Position numbers and translations under genes: made by a program
The notes under the pieces: generated by a model
Database searches by the model: none
Seen by the model: only the letters and a program-made list of their open reading frames with translations
Told to the model about the DNA's origin: nothing
DNA from: Alphaproteobacteria bacterium MarineAlpha11_Bin1
GTDB taxonomy: Bacteria > Pseudomonadota > Alphaproteobacteria > MPNO01 > UBA830
DNA length: 64,000 nucleotides
Reading direction: 5' to 3'
Assembly (NCBI GenBank): GCA_002937455.1
Contig: PTJZ01000014.1
Location: 9,838-73,837, forward strand
In this document: in pieces, positions 46,520-56,469 of the stretch
Layout of the letters: each line of letters begins with the position of its first letter
Numbering within the stretch: the stretch's first letter is position 1

Positions 46520-47302
46520 ATGATGTCTGTCACCAATTCATTCGAGTTTATTTCGCTAGCGAACCGCCTTGCGGATGCGAGCGGCGCGGCAATACGCCCT
46601 TACTTCCGCAGACCAGTTGCTATTGATACCAAAGCAGATGCATCACCGGTCACCGTAGCAGATCGAGAAGCAGAGCATGCAATCCGTTCGATTCTCTCTA
46701 GCGTCAGGCCCGAAGATGGGATCATTGGTGAGGAATTTGGCAGCGAAAATATTGACGCCGAGAATGTCTGGATTATCGATCCAATCGATGGCACTAAGTC
46801 CTTTATCACCGGCCGGCCAATCTTCGGTACGCTAATCGCGCTGACCAAGAACGAAACTCCGATTCTTGGTGTCATCGATCAGCCAATTACCGGCGAACGA
46901 TGGATAGGGTTACGGGGCGAGGGAGTATCTCTTAACGGGGAGGCCGTCCGCACGCGACGCTGCTCCACTCTAGCACACGCTACAATCGCAACTACCGACC
47001 CATCTTTGTTTGGCGAGGAGGAGATTGGCAAGTGGATACTGGTGGCGGAAAGAGCACGTCACGTTGTTTACGGTGGTGACTGTTATAACTATGCCCAGAT
47101 TGCAGTTGGACTCGTCGATGCGGTTATAGAATCGGGCCTTCAGCCATATGATTTCGCCGCCCTCCCCCCTGTGATTGAGGAGGCGGGCGGTATCGTCACT
47201 GACTGGCGGGGGAACCCCCTGACACTATCGTCGGACGGCACTGTCATCGCATGCGGTGATTTAGAAGTACATACCGAGCTTTTAGATTTACTGGCCGGAT
47301 GA
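46520..47302 (+). CDS. hisN: Inositol monophosphatase-family phosphatase (HisN type)
   Basis: 260 aa, metal-dependent phosphatase. Metal ligands appear as GEEFGSEN (E71/E72) and DPIDGTKSF (D87, D90), with the distal aspartate in YDFAALPPVIEEAGG. DGTKSFITGRPIFGTLIAL matches histidinol-phosphatases of the HisN class more than inositol phosphatases. A second ATG lies directly after the first. It precedes yejA by 120 bases. Substrate assignment is by resemblance and is moderate. Confidence 0.82.
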   Translation: MMSVTNSFEFISLANRLADASGAAIRPYFRRPVAIDTKADASPVTVADREAEHAIRSILSSVRPEDGIIGEEFGSENIDAENVWIIDPIDGTKSFITGRPIFGTLIALTKNETPILGVIDQPITGERWIGLRGEGVSLNGEAVRTRRCSTLAHATIATTDPSLFGEEEIGKWILVAERARHVVYGGDCYNYAQIAVGLVDAVIESGLQPYDFAALPPVIEEAGGIVTDWRGNPLTLSSDGTVIACGDLEVHTELLDLLAG

Positions 47303-47422
47303 AGCGTATTTAATTTGGCTCTGAGCTCGACCACCGTTAAATCACATTAACTTCGGGTCTGGGACTTGCCCCGACACTCAAAACGCATAATTGTGGTCTT
47401 AGTGCAAAGATAGGTATCTACC

Positions 47423-49255
47423 GTGAATGGAATATTGGCTATTGCTGTATCAGCGATGCTGCTTGCAGCCCCGGCCCACGTTAAGGGCGAGAATTCAACT
47501 TCGACTACCAGTCACGGTTTAACACTATTAGAAAAACTAAAATATCCGAAAGAATTTAAGCACTTGGAGTATGTGAATCCGAATGCGCCAAAAGGAGGCA
47601 TGCTTCGACAATACAGAATCGGATCGTTCGATACCTTCAATCCATATATCATCAAAGGCACGCCTACCGGTGCGTTAGGTATGGTCGTACAGAACCTCAT
47701 GGAAAGCCCACTTGATGAGGTTTCAGCCGGATATGGCCAGATTGCTGAAAGCGTCGAGGTCGCGGATGATCTCTCCTATACGACGTTCAATTTGCGCCGT
47801 GATGCACAATTCCATGACGGGACCCCTGTCACAGCAGATGACGTAACCTGGACATTTAATGCTTTGAAAAAAGACGGGCGCCCTTTTTATCGCTTCTATT
47901 ACAAGAATATCACCCGTGCTGTGAAACAAGGTCCGCATCGGGTTAAGTTTGAATTCAGTGGCCCCCCGAACCGGGAACTTCCGCATATTACAGGGCAATT
48001 GCCCGTCATGTCTAAGAAATGGTGGTCAACGCGCGATTTCTCCAAAACAAGCTTGGAACCACCAGTCGGGAGCGGCCCATATCGTATTGTGAACTTTGAA
48101 GCTGGTCGTTACGTCGAGTTGGAAAGAGTAAACGGATGGTGGGGCCGCGAAAAACCTCTTAATAAAGGACGTTATAACTACGATAGAGTCCGAATCGATT
48201 ATTACCGCGATCAAACCGTAGCGTTAGAAGCATTTAAGGTCGGCCGTTACGATCTGCGTAGCGAAAACACCTCCCTAACATGGGCCACTGGATACACTTT
48301 TCCGGCACGGAAAAACGGACGCGTAAAGCTCGAAGAGATTAGACATGATCGACCCACAGGAATGCAGGCTTTCGCGTTCAATACTCGCCTTCCGATGTTC
48401 CAAGATATAGAGCTACGCCGGGCGATCGCCTATGCCTTCGATTTCGAATGGTCGAATAAGAATCTATTTTACGGCCAATACGCACGCACCAAAAGTTTCT
48501 TTTCAAATTCAGATTTAGCCGCCACTGAACTACCGTCAAAGCAAGAGCTTTTTCTGCTCGAGCCGTGGCGAGGTAAGATTCCAAGTCAAGCTTTTACACA
48601 GGTCTATGAACCACCGACTTCTGATGGATCAGGTAATGTCCGGCGAAACCTGCGTATCGCGCTGAAAATCCTGCGCACAGCGGGATACAAGATCCTAAAA
48701 AATCAATTGATTTCACCCAAGACTGGCAAACCAGTTATATTTGAAATATTGCTTGTCAGCCCGGCCTTCGAACGTATCGCAGCACCCTTTGTCAAGAACC
48801 TCGCACGCCTTGGTATTAGGGCAAATATTCGGACAGTGGATCAGTCTCAGTATATTAATCGTGTCCGTACTTTCGACTTCGATATGATTATCTCTAGCTT
48901 TGGCCAGTCAGAGTCTCCCGGGAATGAACAGCGAAATTATTGGAGTTCCGAGGCCGCGGACCGGCCTGGCGGGCGCAATGTGATCGGCATAAAGAACCCG
49001 GCGGTCGATGCGTTGATTGAGAAGATAATAAATGCCAAAGACAGAGAATCGCTAGTCTATGCGACCCGTGCGCTAGACCGTGTGTTACTTTGGAACCACT
49101 ACGTTGTTCCGCAGTGGCACGTTCGCATCAGCCGCATGGCGTATTGGGACAGATTTGGAATTCCTCAGCACCCTAAGTATGGAGTTGATCCAATGAGTTG
49201 GTGGATTGATCCAGGGAAAGAGTCTGCGCTTAAAGGTGCCCGTAAAAAGCATTAA
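47423..49255 (+). CDS. yejA: Peptide ABC transporter substrate-binding protein, first copy (YejA type)
   Basis: 610 aa, GTG start, Sec signal peptide (about 1-22). SBP_bac_5 fold: KEFKHLEYVNPNAPKGG near the N-terminus, DGTPVTADDVTWTFNAL, and a C-terminal RNYWSSEAADRPGGRN stretch characteristic of YejA/microcin-C-type binding proteins. It feeds the YejBEF importer encoded downstream. Followed after 33 bases by a paralogous second binding protein. Ligands are probably oligopeptides or peptide-like antibiotics; this is by family. Confidence 0.9.
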   Translation: MNGILAIAVSAMLLAAPAHVKGENSTSTTSHGLTLLEKLKYPKEFKHLEYVNPNAPKGGMLRQYRIGSFDTFNPYIIKGTPTGALGMVVQNLMESPLDEVSAGYGQIAESVEVADDLSYTTFNLRRDAQFHDGTPVTADDVTWTFNALKKDGRPFYRFYYKNITRAVKQGPHRVKFEFSGPPNRELPHITGQLPVMSKKWWSTRDFSKTSLEPPVGSGPYRIVNFEAGRYVELERVNGWWGREKPLNKGRYNYDRVRIDYYRDQTVALEAFKVGRYDLRSENTSLTWATGYTFPARKNGRVKLEEIRHDRPTGMQAFAFNTRLPMFQDIELRRAIAYAFDFEWSNKNLFYGQYARTKSFFSNSDLAATELPSKQELFLLEPWRGKIPSQAFTQVYEPPTSDGSGNVRRNLRIALKILRTAGYKILKNQLISPKTGKPVIFEILLVSPAFERIAAPFVKNLARLGIRANIRTVDQSQYINRVRTFDFDMIISSFGQSESPGNEQRNYWSSEAADRPGGRNVIGIKNPAVDALIEKIINAKDRESLVYATRALDRVLLWNHYVVPQWHVRISRMAYWDRFGIPQHPKYGVDPMSWWIDPGKESALKGARKKH

Positions 49256-49288
49256 CGCCAGTGAAAGCCATCGGACTAAAATGGTCAC

Positions 49289-51175
49289 ATGATGAAAATC
49301 TTAATTGCGTTAATCGCAGTAGCAATGCTGTTTCCAGAATCTACGAGGGCTGCCGATCCAAAACCTCGCTTTGGGTTAAGCGTTTTCGGTGACCTCAAAT
49401 ATCGCCCTAATTTCAAGCATTTCGATTATGTCAATCCACAGGCGCCAAAGGGCGGTACAATTAAGGTGCCTGGACTGGATACGTTCGAAACCATTCACCC
49501 ATTCATCCTTAAAGGTCGTAAGGAGCTTTTTGCCGAACCGCTACTCTATGATAGCCTTATGGCGCGGTCATTAGACGAGCCTGATTCCTATTATGGGCTA
49601 GTAGCTAGGACAGTCGAATTACCGAAGGATAGGTCTTGGGTGGCGTTCAATCTTGATCCTAGGGCAAAGTTCCATGATGGTACGCAGATTATAGTGGACG
49701 ATATTATCTTCACTTTTAATGTACTCATAAATCACGGTCACCCACGCTATCGAATAAATTATAGGGATGTTGCAACAGTGACGGCAACGTCTTCCTCACG
49801 GGTAAAGTTTACATTTAAGGCCGGCTACCACCGAGATCTGCCGACACGGCTAGCCGCTCTGCCGGTTCTTTCAAGGGCCTATTATCAAAAGACCGACTTC
49901 AAAAAGACATCCTTTAAACCGGCGCTTTCCAGCGGGCCATACAGGGTGGGTAAGTTAGAGCCGGGCCGTTCAATCACCTATAAACGAGTTGACAATTACT
50001 GGGCAAGAAATCTGGCAGTAAACCGCGGTCGTTTCAACTTCGATAGGGTGACGGTTGAGTACTACCGAGACCGAGAGGTCGCTTTTCAAGCTTTCTTCTC
50101 CAATCAGTACGACTTCCGAGAAGAATTCACCTCTCGTCAATGGGCAACTCAGTACGACAAGCCGCCAGTGAACAGGGGGCTAATTGTTCGAGAGACCTTG
50201 CCCGACGAGACCCCTTCCGGCGTTCAAGCATTCATCTTGAATCTGCGCCGCCCTAAATTCCAAGACTTGGGTTTGCGAACAGCGATGGATTTAGCTTTCG
50301 ATTACGAATGGACTAATAAGACGCTTTTCTATGGGCTTTATGACCGCACCAATTCGATGTTCGAAAACTCAAACTTAGCGGCCAAACAGTTACCATCAAA
50401 AAAGGAACTCGCACTTCTGGAGCCCCTCCGGGGCAAAGTACCGAAAGAAGTATTTAACGAGGTTTTCCGCGCACCAGTGACGGATGGGTCGGGCCGTATT
50501 CGTGGTAATCTGCGGAAGGCTAGCCGACTTATAAAACAGGCAGGATATCGAATCAAAAACGGTTTTCTGATTGATAAGTCTGGAGTTCCGTTGGCAATCG
50601 AATTCCTGTTATTCGAAGCAAGTTTCAAGCGTATCATCAATCCATACCTTAAGAATCTTAAACGCCTGGGTATTAAGGCGAGTATTCGCATCGTCGATGC
50701 GTCCAACTTCAAACGTCGTCAAGACAGTTTTGATTTTGACGTGGTCATCCGGAGAATTGCACAACCGCTTACGCCCGGGATTGAACAGCGTAATTACTTC
50801 GGATCAGAGTTCGCCGACATCCCGGGATCATTCAATATCGGCGGTGTGCAAAATCCAGCGGTAGATATGCTAATTGAGAAGGTGGTTTCCGCGAAAAATC
50901 GAAACGATCTTATCGTCGCCGTCAGAGCATTGGACCGGGTTTTATTATGGAACCGATATGTCGTCACACAATGGTACAAGGGCGTGCGCAATATCGCTTA
51001 CTGGAACAAGTTCAGCCGCCCGGCGATAACACCTAAATTCGATCTAGGCGTGATCGATACGTGGTGGTTCGACGCGAAAAAAGCGGAGATGATAGAAAAA
51101 GGCGACGCGCCTCCGGCGCCGCCCAATGCGATTTGGGCACTACCGAACACCAATATTCGATCATCAACCGAATGA
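49289..51175 (+). CDS. yejA: Peptide ABC transporter substrate-binding protein, second copy (YejA type)
   Basis: 628 aa with signal peptide (about 1-21, cut near TRAADPK). It parallels the preceding protein throughout: FKHFDYVNPQAPKGG, DGTQIIVDDIIFTFNVL, and EQRNYFGSEFADIPGSFN correspond to the same blocks in the first copy. This is a tandem duplication that has diverged. Its stop overlaps the yejB start (ATGA), so this copy is coupled to the permease. Two ATGs are adjacent at the start. Confidence 0.9.
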   Translation: MMKILIALIAVAMLFPESTRAADPKPRFGLSVFGDLKYRPNFKHFDYVNPQAPKGGTIKVPGLDTFETIHPFILKGRKELFAEPLLYDSLMARSLDEPDSYYGLVARTVELPKDRSWVAFNLDPRAKFHDGTQIIVDDIIFTFNVLINHGHPRYRINYRDVATVTATSSSRVKFTFKAGYHRDLPTRLAALPVLSRAYYQKTDFKKTSFKPALSSGPYRVGKLEPGRSITYKRVDNYWARNLAVNRGRFNFDRVTVEYYRDREVAFQAFFSNQYDFREEFTSRQWATQYDKPPVNRGLIVRETLPDETPSGVQAFILNLRRPKFQDLGLRTAMDLAFDYEWTNKTLFYGLYDRTNSMFENSNLAAKQLPSKKELALLEPLRGKVPKEVFNEVFRAPVTDGSGRIRGNLRKASRLIKQAGYRIKNGFLIDKSGVPLAIEFLLFEASFKRIINPYLKNLKRLGIKASIRIVDASNFKRRQDSFDFDVVIRRIAQPLTPGIEQRNYFGSEFADIPGSFNIGGVQNPAVDMLIEKVVSAKNRNDLIVAVRALDRVLLWNRYVVTQWYKGVRNIAYWNKFSRPAITPKFDLGVIDTWWFDAKKAEMIEKGDAPPAPPNAIWALPNTNIRSSTE

Positions 51176-52281
51176 TTGCCTATATCATACGACGCCTATT
51201 GCTGATCATCCCTACGCTGCTGGGGATAATGGTTATCAACTTTGCTATCGTTCAGTTGGCGCCGGGTGGACCTATTGAGCAAATCATTGCAGAGCTAAGC
51301 GGTATAGATGCTGGCACTACCGGGCGAATTAGCGGAGCCGGATCAGAGGTATCTGGCGGCACAGCACAGGCCTCTGCCAGCCTCAATACCGACGACAGCG
51401 GTTACCGCGGAGCCCAAGGCCTTGATCCTGAGTTTATCGAGGAATTGGAGAGACAATTCGGTTTCGACAAACCGGTACATGAACGATTCATCAATATGAT
51501 GGCCAGTTTCATTATGTTTGATTTCGGTACTAGCTTTTTCCGAGATGAGACGGTTATCGATCTCGTGTTGGAGAAAATGCCAGTGTCTATATCACTAGGT
51601 CTTTGGACCACAATGATAGTCTATCTGGTCTGTATACCGCTTGGAATTCGAAAGGCCGTTGCGGACGGCAGCCGTTTTGATATTTGGACCACAACCCTAC
51701 TAACACTCGGTTTCGCAATTCCATCTTTCGTGATGGCGATCCTGCTTATCGTCCTGTTCGCTGGTGGCAGCTTCCTTGATATTTTTCCTCTCCGCGGTCT
51801 CATCTCGGAAGATTTTGACCAGCTGTCACTGGGCGGTCAGGCTCTCGACTACCTCTGGCACTTGGTACTCCCGATCACCGCGCTAGTCCTAGGAGGCCTA
51901 CTGTCGCTCACAATGCTAACCAAAAACTCATATCTTGATCAGATCAATATGCTTTATGTCCAGACGGCTCGGGCTAAAGGGCTAAGCGAGAACCGAGTAA
52001 TGTACGGCCATGTCTTTCGAAACGCTATGCTTATAGTAATCGCAGGATTCCCAGGCGCTTTCGTCGGAATACTTTTTACCGGCGCAATGCTAATTGAGAT
52101 AATTTTTTCGCTTGATGGTCTCGGACTATTGGGTTTCGAAGCAGCAATAAAACGCGATTATCCGATTATGTTCGCAACGGTCTATTTCTTCACCCTACTT
52201 GGGCTGATAATGAATCTGATCGGCGACCTGATGTATACTATCATCGATCCGCGGATTGATTTTGAAGGCCGTCATGTCTGA
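51172..52281 (+). CDS. yejB: Peptide ABC transporter permease YejB
   Basis: 369 aa from the ATG overlapping the yejA stop. MIAYIIRRLLLIIPTLLGIMVI is the standard N-terminal segment (first residues), then a long periplasmic insertion (to about residue 90) that typifies YejB, and the EAA loop YVQTARAKGLSENRVMYGHVFRNA. Six membrane segments. Overlaps yejE by 8 bases. Confidence 0.94.
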   Translation: MIAYIIRRLLLIIPTLLGIMVINFAIVQLAPGGPIEQIIAELSGIDAGTTGRISGAGSEVSGGTAQASASLNTDDSGYRGAQGLDPEFIEELERQFGFDKPVHERFINMMASFIMFDFGTSFFRDETVIDLVLEKMPVSISLGLWTTMIVYLVCIPLGIRKAVADGSRFDIWTTTLLTLGFAIPSFVMAILLIVLFAGGSFLDIFPLRGLISEDFDQLSLGGQALDYLWHLVLPITALVLGGLLSLTMLTKNSYLDQINMLYVQTARAKGLSENRVMYGHVFRNAMLIVIAGFPGAFVGILFTGAMLIEIIFSLDGLGLLGFEAAIKRDYPIMFATVYFFTLLGLIMNLIGDLMYTIIDPRIDFEGRHV

Positions 52282-53380
52282 CACCATGTCCGCTGATCGA
52301 TCATCGAGACAGATTGCGTTGCCGGTAAAGAAAACGGCACTATTCGGAATCCGCGTCTCCCCGCTTAATTTACGGCGCATAGAAAATTTTAAGCGGAATC
52401 GGCGCGGCCGCTGGTCATTGTGGATTTTTACAGCGCTATTTCTAGGGACACTACCCGCAGAATTTATCGCTAATGACCGCCCTCTTATTATTTGGCACCA
52501 AGGTTCTATCTATACTCCAGTTTTGAAAACTTATGCTGAAACAGTGTTCGGCGGCGATTTCGAAACTGAAGCAGAATACCGCGAACCAGACGTGAAGGAC
52601 CTTATAGAAAAAAAGGGCGGCTGGATGATTTGGCCGCTTATTGAATATAGTTACAATACCGTCAATCTGAACTTGAAAGTTCCGGCACCGGCGCCCCCGT
52701 CACTAGATAATGTGCTTGGTACTGACGATCAGGGCCGTGACGTTCTGGCTCGGATCATATACGGTTTTCGAATATCAGTTCTATTCGGGCTGATTTTGAC
52801 AGTATTTGGATCTTTTATTGGCATCATAGCGGGAGCGTTCCAAGGCTTCTTTGGCGGGCTCTTGGATCTTCTGTTCCAACGTTTTATTGAGATTTGGGGC
52901 GGGCTTCCGCAGCTCTATATCCTGATCATCCTCTCGAGCGTTATCATTCCGGGCTTCTGGACGCTGTTACTAATCCTTCTATTATTTGGCTGGACGTCAC
53001 TGGTTGGCGTGGTTCGCGCCGAATTTCTTCGCGCCCGTAATTTCGAGTTCGTCAGGGCCGCTCGGGCACTTGGAGCTGGAAATTTAGCAATTATGTTCCG
53101 TCATGTCTTGCCTAACGCCCTCGTGGCAACGCTTACATTCCTTCCGCTAATCTTGACCGGATCGATAACAAGCCTTACGGCGCTCGATTTCCTTGGTCTT
53201 GGCCTGCCACCAGGATCGCCGTCACTCGGCGAACTTCTGCAACAGGGTAAAACCAACCTTCAGGCGCCATGGCTTGGGTTAACATCTACTATCGCAATAT
53301 CCTTAACGCTGATCCTGCTAATTTTCGTTGGCGAAGCAGTCCGCGATGCTTTTGATCCGAGAAAAACTTTCAATGGCTAA
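52274..53380 (+). CDS. yejE: Peptide ABC transporter permease YejE
   Basis: 368 aa. The N-terminal extension with FKRNRRGRWSLWIF, a YejE trait, is followed by a large periplasmic part containing GSIYTPVLKTYAETVFGGDF and the DppC-like core with EAA loop FEFVRAARALGAGNLAIMFRH. The ATG at 52274 lies inside the yejB end; an upstream in-frame ATG (52256) is less likely. Overlaps yejF by 8 bases. Confidence 0.94.
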   Translation: MSDTMSADRSSRQIALPVKKTALFGIRVSPLNLRRIENFKRNRRGRWSLWIFTALFLGTLPAEFIANDRPLIIWHQGSIYTPVLKTYAETVFGGDFETEAEYREPDVKDLIEKKGGWMIWPLIEYSYNTVNLNLKVPAPAPPSLDNVLGTDDQGRDVLARIIYGFRISVLFGLILTVFGSFIGIIAGAFQGFFGGLLDLLFQRFIEIWGGLPQLYILIILSSVIIPGFWTLLLILLLFGWTSLVGVVRAEFLRARNFEFVRAARALGAGNLAIMFRHVLPNALVATLTFLPLILTGSITSLTALDFLGLGLPPGSPSLGELLQQGKTNLQAPWLGLTSTIAISLTLILLIFVGEAVRDAFDPRKTFNG

Positions 53381-55019
53381 GTCAGCGGAAATGGATAAAT
53401 TGATCGAAATCAACGATCTATCAGTTTCGTTTGGTCGCGGCGATGCGGAACACCGAGCAGTCAAAAACGTCTCCTTCGATATTCGGAAGCGCGAAACCAT
53501 AGCCCTCGTTGGTGAATCCGGGTCGGGTAAGTCAGTCACCGCGCTTTCGATCATGCATCTACTCCCCTATCCCAATGCGCATCACCCTTCCGGCTCGATC
53601 AATCTTCTTGGTGAAGAACTGATCGGCGCTCCAACGGCGCGCATGCAACAGATTCGGGGCAACCGAATCGCGATCATCTTTCAGGAACCAGTAACGTCAC
53701 TTAATCCGCTACATACAATCGAAAAGCAGATCAGCGAAATCCTCTTAGTGCACAAAAAAGTTGATAAGGGGATCGCGCGCAGACGTTGCATCGAACTGCT
53801 GACCGAAGTCGGTTTGTCAAGCGAAGAGGAAAGGCTTTCGGCTTACCCTCATGAGTTATCTGGTGGCCAGCGTCAGCGCGTTATGATTGCCATGGCGCTG
53901 GCTAATGATCCCGAACTCTTGATCGCAGATGAACCGACTACTGCGTTGGACGTTACTATTCAAGCCCAGATTCTGGCCCTGCTTAGGAAGATCCAGCGGA
54001 AGAGAGGTATGTCGATACTTCTGATCACTCACGATCTTAGCATCGTTCGCAAGATCGCTCATCGCATTTGCGTTATGAAGGACGGTGAGATCTTAGAGTC
54101 TGGAGAGACTGCCTCTCTTCTCGAAAATCCCCAACACGAATACACTCAGCACCTCCTTGCGTCCGAACCCAAGGGGAACCCTCTGATAGCCGGGAAGAAT
54201 TCGAGGGCAGTCATTGTGGCTAAAAATATTCGTGTCTGGTTTCCCATAAAAAAGGGAATTTTTAGGCGTACGGTTGGTCATATTAAAGCGGTAGACGGTA
54301 TAGATATTACCGTTCGAGAAGGCCACACAGTCGGAGTCGTAGGTGAGTCAGGTTCGGGTAAGACAACTTTAGCGATGGCGCTCCTTCGCCTTGAGCGTAG
54401 CGATGGCGTCATCAGCTTTAACGGGGAGCGAATCGACGAATACGGTTTTAGGGGTATGCGGCCACTACGGAGAGAAATGCAGGTCGTATTCCAAGACCCG
54501 TTCTCGTCACTTTCACCGCGCCTGTCAGTGGGACAAATTATCGAGGAGGGTCTGCGTCTCCACAACTGCACAGGAGATACCTACGTTGCTCGGCGCGACG
54601 TGATTGCAACTGCTTTGACCGAGGTTGGCCTATCCCCTGATTTTCAGGACCGCTATCCACATGAATTTTCAGGCGGACAACGGCAGCGGATAGCTATCGC
54701 GCGGGCGATCGTCCTGAAACCAAAATTTATAGTATTGGACGAGCCGACCTCCGCACTTGATATGTCAGTTCAAGCACAAATTATTGACCTTCTGCGTAAC
54801 CTCCAAGAACGGCACCGTCTTGCCTATCTCTTCATCAGCCATGATCTGAAAGTAGTGCGTGCGCTTGCGGACGAATTGATTGTAATGAAAAACGGTAGGG
54901 TAGTTGAACGGGGTCCGACAGTTGAAATTTTTGAGGATCCGGCGGAGCAATACACCCGATCGCTGATCGCAGCGGCGTTTACGGCGAAAGCCATTAACAT
55001 CGACGCTGTCGACATCTGA
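53373..55019 (+). CDS. yejF: Peptide ABC transporter double ATPase YejF
   Basis: 548 aa with two complete ABC domains fused. Walker A GESGSGKS (47-54) and later GESGSGKTT; signatures LSGGQRQRVMIAMAL and FSGGQRQRIAIARAI; Walker B LLIADEPTTALDV and FIVLDEPTSALDM. Oligopeptide-type C-terminal extension follows the first domain. It powers YejBE import of peptides. Last gene of the five-gene run; 202 non-coding bases separate it from the marR-like gene. Confidence 0.95.
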   Translation: MAKSAEMDKLIEINDLSVSFGRGDAEHRAVKNVSFDIRKRETIALVGESGSGKSVTALSIMHLLPYPNAHHPSGSINLLGEELIGAPTARMQQIRGNRIAIIFQEPVTSLNPLHTIEKQISEILLVHKKVDKGIARRRCIELLTEVGLSSEEERLSAYPHELSGGQRQRVMIAMALANDPELLIADEPTTALDVTIQAQILALLRKIQRKRGMSILLITHDLSIVRKIAHRICVMKDGEILESGETASLLENPQHEYTQHLLASEPKGNPLIAGKNSRAVIVAKNIRVWFPIKKGIFRRTVGHIKAVDGIDITVREGHTVGVVGESGSGKTTLAMALLRLERSDGVISFNGERIDEYGFRGMRPLRREMQVVFQDPFSSLSPRLSVGQIIEEGLRLHNCTGDTYVARRDVIATALTEVGLSPDFQDRYPHEFSGGQRQRIAIARAIVLKPKFIVLDEPTSALDMSVQAQIIDLLRNLQERHRLAYLFISHDLKVVRALADELIVMKNGRVVERGPTVEIFEDPAEQYTRSLIAAAFTAKAINIDAVDI

Positions 55020-55221
55020 TTACAGAAATCCTCCAGCTCGAACATGTCTTCCAAACTGGATAAAAGAAACGGTAAATTAGAAATTTGTTTTCCGTGATAG
55101 GCGCCTAAACGCTGTTGAGCATTTGCAACTAGGGCAGATTAGCTAATTATCCACCATGAGAGTCATATCATTTTTTCCCGATAATCCCAATGGTATGGGA
55201 GTACTGTTGGGAAGCAGCGTC

Positions 55222-55647
55222 TCACCTTAAGCGCCCACCATCATTCGCCAGAGGAATCCCAGCTTCGAATGGAGTGGGACTTTCCAGTTCGCGGCCCGCT
55301 TCAGACACTTGTTCGGCAAATTTCATCATGAATATATGGCCTTTTCCGGTCCCCCGAACCCGGACGCTTCGGCGATCGTATTCATTTCGATGACGAAGTA
55401 CAAAGCCCAGTTTCTCAAGTCGATCAAGTGCGCGTGAGATTGCCGGCTTAGAAATGTTCAGCACCTCTGATAATTCACGCACGGTGTGCGGCGATTGCAC
55501 GGTATACACCCTTAGCATAATCAGCATCTGTCGAACTGAAAGATCAGGGCCGTCCCCCCGCACACTGGCGGCAAGTGCATCTCGCCATAGCGAAAGGGCG
55601 TCTTCGTGGTTAAGAAATACGGGCATATTAATCTGACCGTTGTTCAA
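55222..55647 (-). CDS. MarR-family transcriptional regulator
   Basis: 141 aa from a TTG at 55647; an ATG at 55626 (MPVFLNHEDALSL) is equally plausible. Winged helix: TVRELSEVLNISKPAISRALDRLEKLGF is the recognition region and RNEYDRRSVRV the wing, both typical of MarR proteins. It is divergent from the glutathione-transferase-like gene (123 bases between), so it probably controls that gene or itself. Ligand unknown. Confidence 0.85.
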   Translation of the reverse strand: MNNGQINMPVFLNHEDALSLWRDALAASVRGDGPDLSVRQMLIMLRVYTVQSPHTVRELSEVLNISKPAISRALDRLEKLGFVLRHRNEYDRRSVRVRGTGKGHIFMMKFAEQVSEAGRELESPTPFEAGIPLANDGGRLR

Positions 55648-55769
55648 GCGCTTCGCGCAATGATTTCATTTCGAAGTGACTGTAGTTTAGCACGAATCAA
55701 ACGTAACTTGACCACTGGGAAACGATGGCGGCAAAGAGTATTGAAATTTCATGATATGGAGATCAATCA

Positions 55770-56369
55770 ATGACCATGAGATTACTACTTCGGGGTCCCT
55801 CACCATTTGGACGCAAATGTGCATTTTCCATTAAGCATCTCCAATTATCTGACCAAATTGGTATTGGTGTTCCAGAAAGCGAAGATCATATCCGCAACTT
55901 CAATCCTCTTGCGAAAGTACCTACACTGATCGTTGACGACGGCGAAGCACTATTCGATAGCAGAGTGATTCTCGAATATTTGGATCACATTACAGGAGGT
56001 GGAAAAATCATTCCAATTGAAGCTGCTGCCAGATTTAAAACGCTACGGTTGGCCGCGTTGGCCGATGGAATTCTAGAATCTGCCCTGCTAATCACGTATG
56101 AAGCTCGCTATCGTCCCGACCAGACCCCCTATGAGCCGTGGATTGATTTCCAACGGGGTAAGATTCAGCGAGCCCTGTCAGCAATGTCAGATCTGCTGCC
56201 TGCGACTAACCCGCCCATGGTGGATGGGATCGGGCTAGGCTGTGCGCTTGAATATATGGACTTTCGAAAGCAATACGATTGGAGGGCGGAATTTCCCGCC
56301 CTCGTTGGGTGGCTAGACGATTTCAATGTGTCAAATCCCATTTTTGCCTCCACCCGCCCATCGAGCTGA
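55770..56369 (+). CDS. Glutathione S-transferase family protein
   Basis: 199 aa. N-terminal thioredoxin fold starting MRLLLRGPSPFGRKCAFSIKHL with the glutathione-contacting KVPTLIVDDG and DSRVILEYLDH, then an all-helical C-terminal domain. Beginning SPFGRKC, it resembles beta/YfcG-like GSTs, where the Ser or Cys near residue 11-16 could be catalytic. Divergent from the MarR-like gene, a common detoxification pairing. Substrate unknown. Confidence 0.88.
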   Translation: MTMRLLLRGPSPFGRKCAFSIKHLQLSDQIGIGVPESEDHIRNFNPLAKVPTLIVDDGEALFDSRVILEYLDHITGGGKIIPIEAAARFKTLRLAALADGILESALLITYEARYRPDQTPYEPWIDFQRGKIQRALSAMSDLLPATNPPMVDGIGLGCALEYMDFRKQYDWRAEFPALVGWLDDFNVSNPIFASTRPSS

Positions 56370-56395
56370 AAAAAGTTTCGTGCACTAAAGTGCAC
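56369..56395 (-). terminator. Possible terminator of thpR
   Basis: On the minus strand GTGCAC-TTTA-GTGCAC followed five bases on by a run of six T. Lies between the convergent GST and thpR genes. Confidence 0.4.
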
Positions 56396-56469
56396 ACCTT
56401 AAAATAGACTTTTCCCCACCGACATTTTTTTGTACCGAGATTGCACGGTGTTTTGGGAATCAGAAAAAT

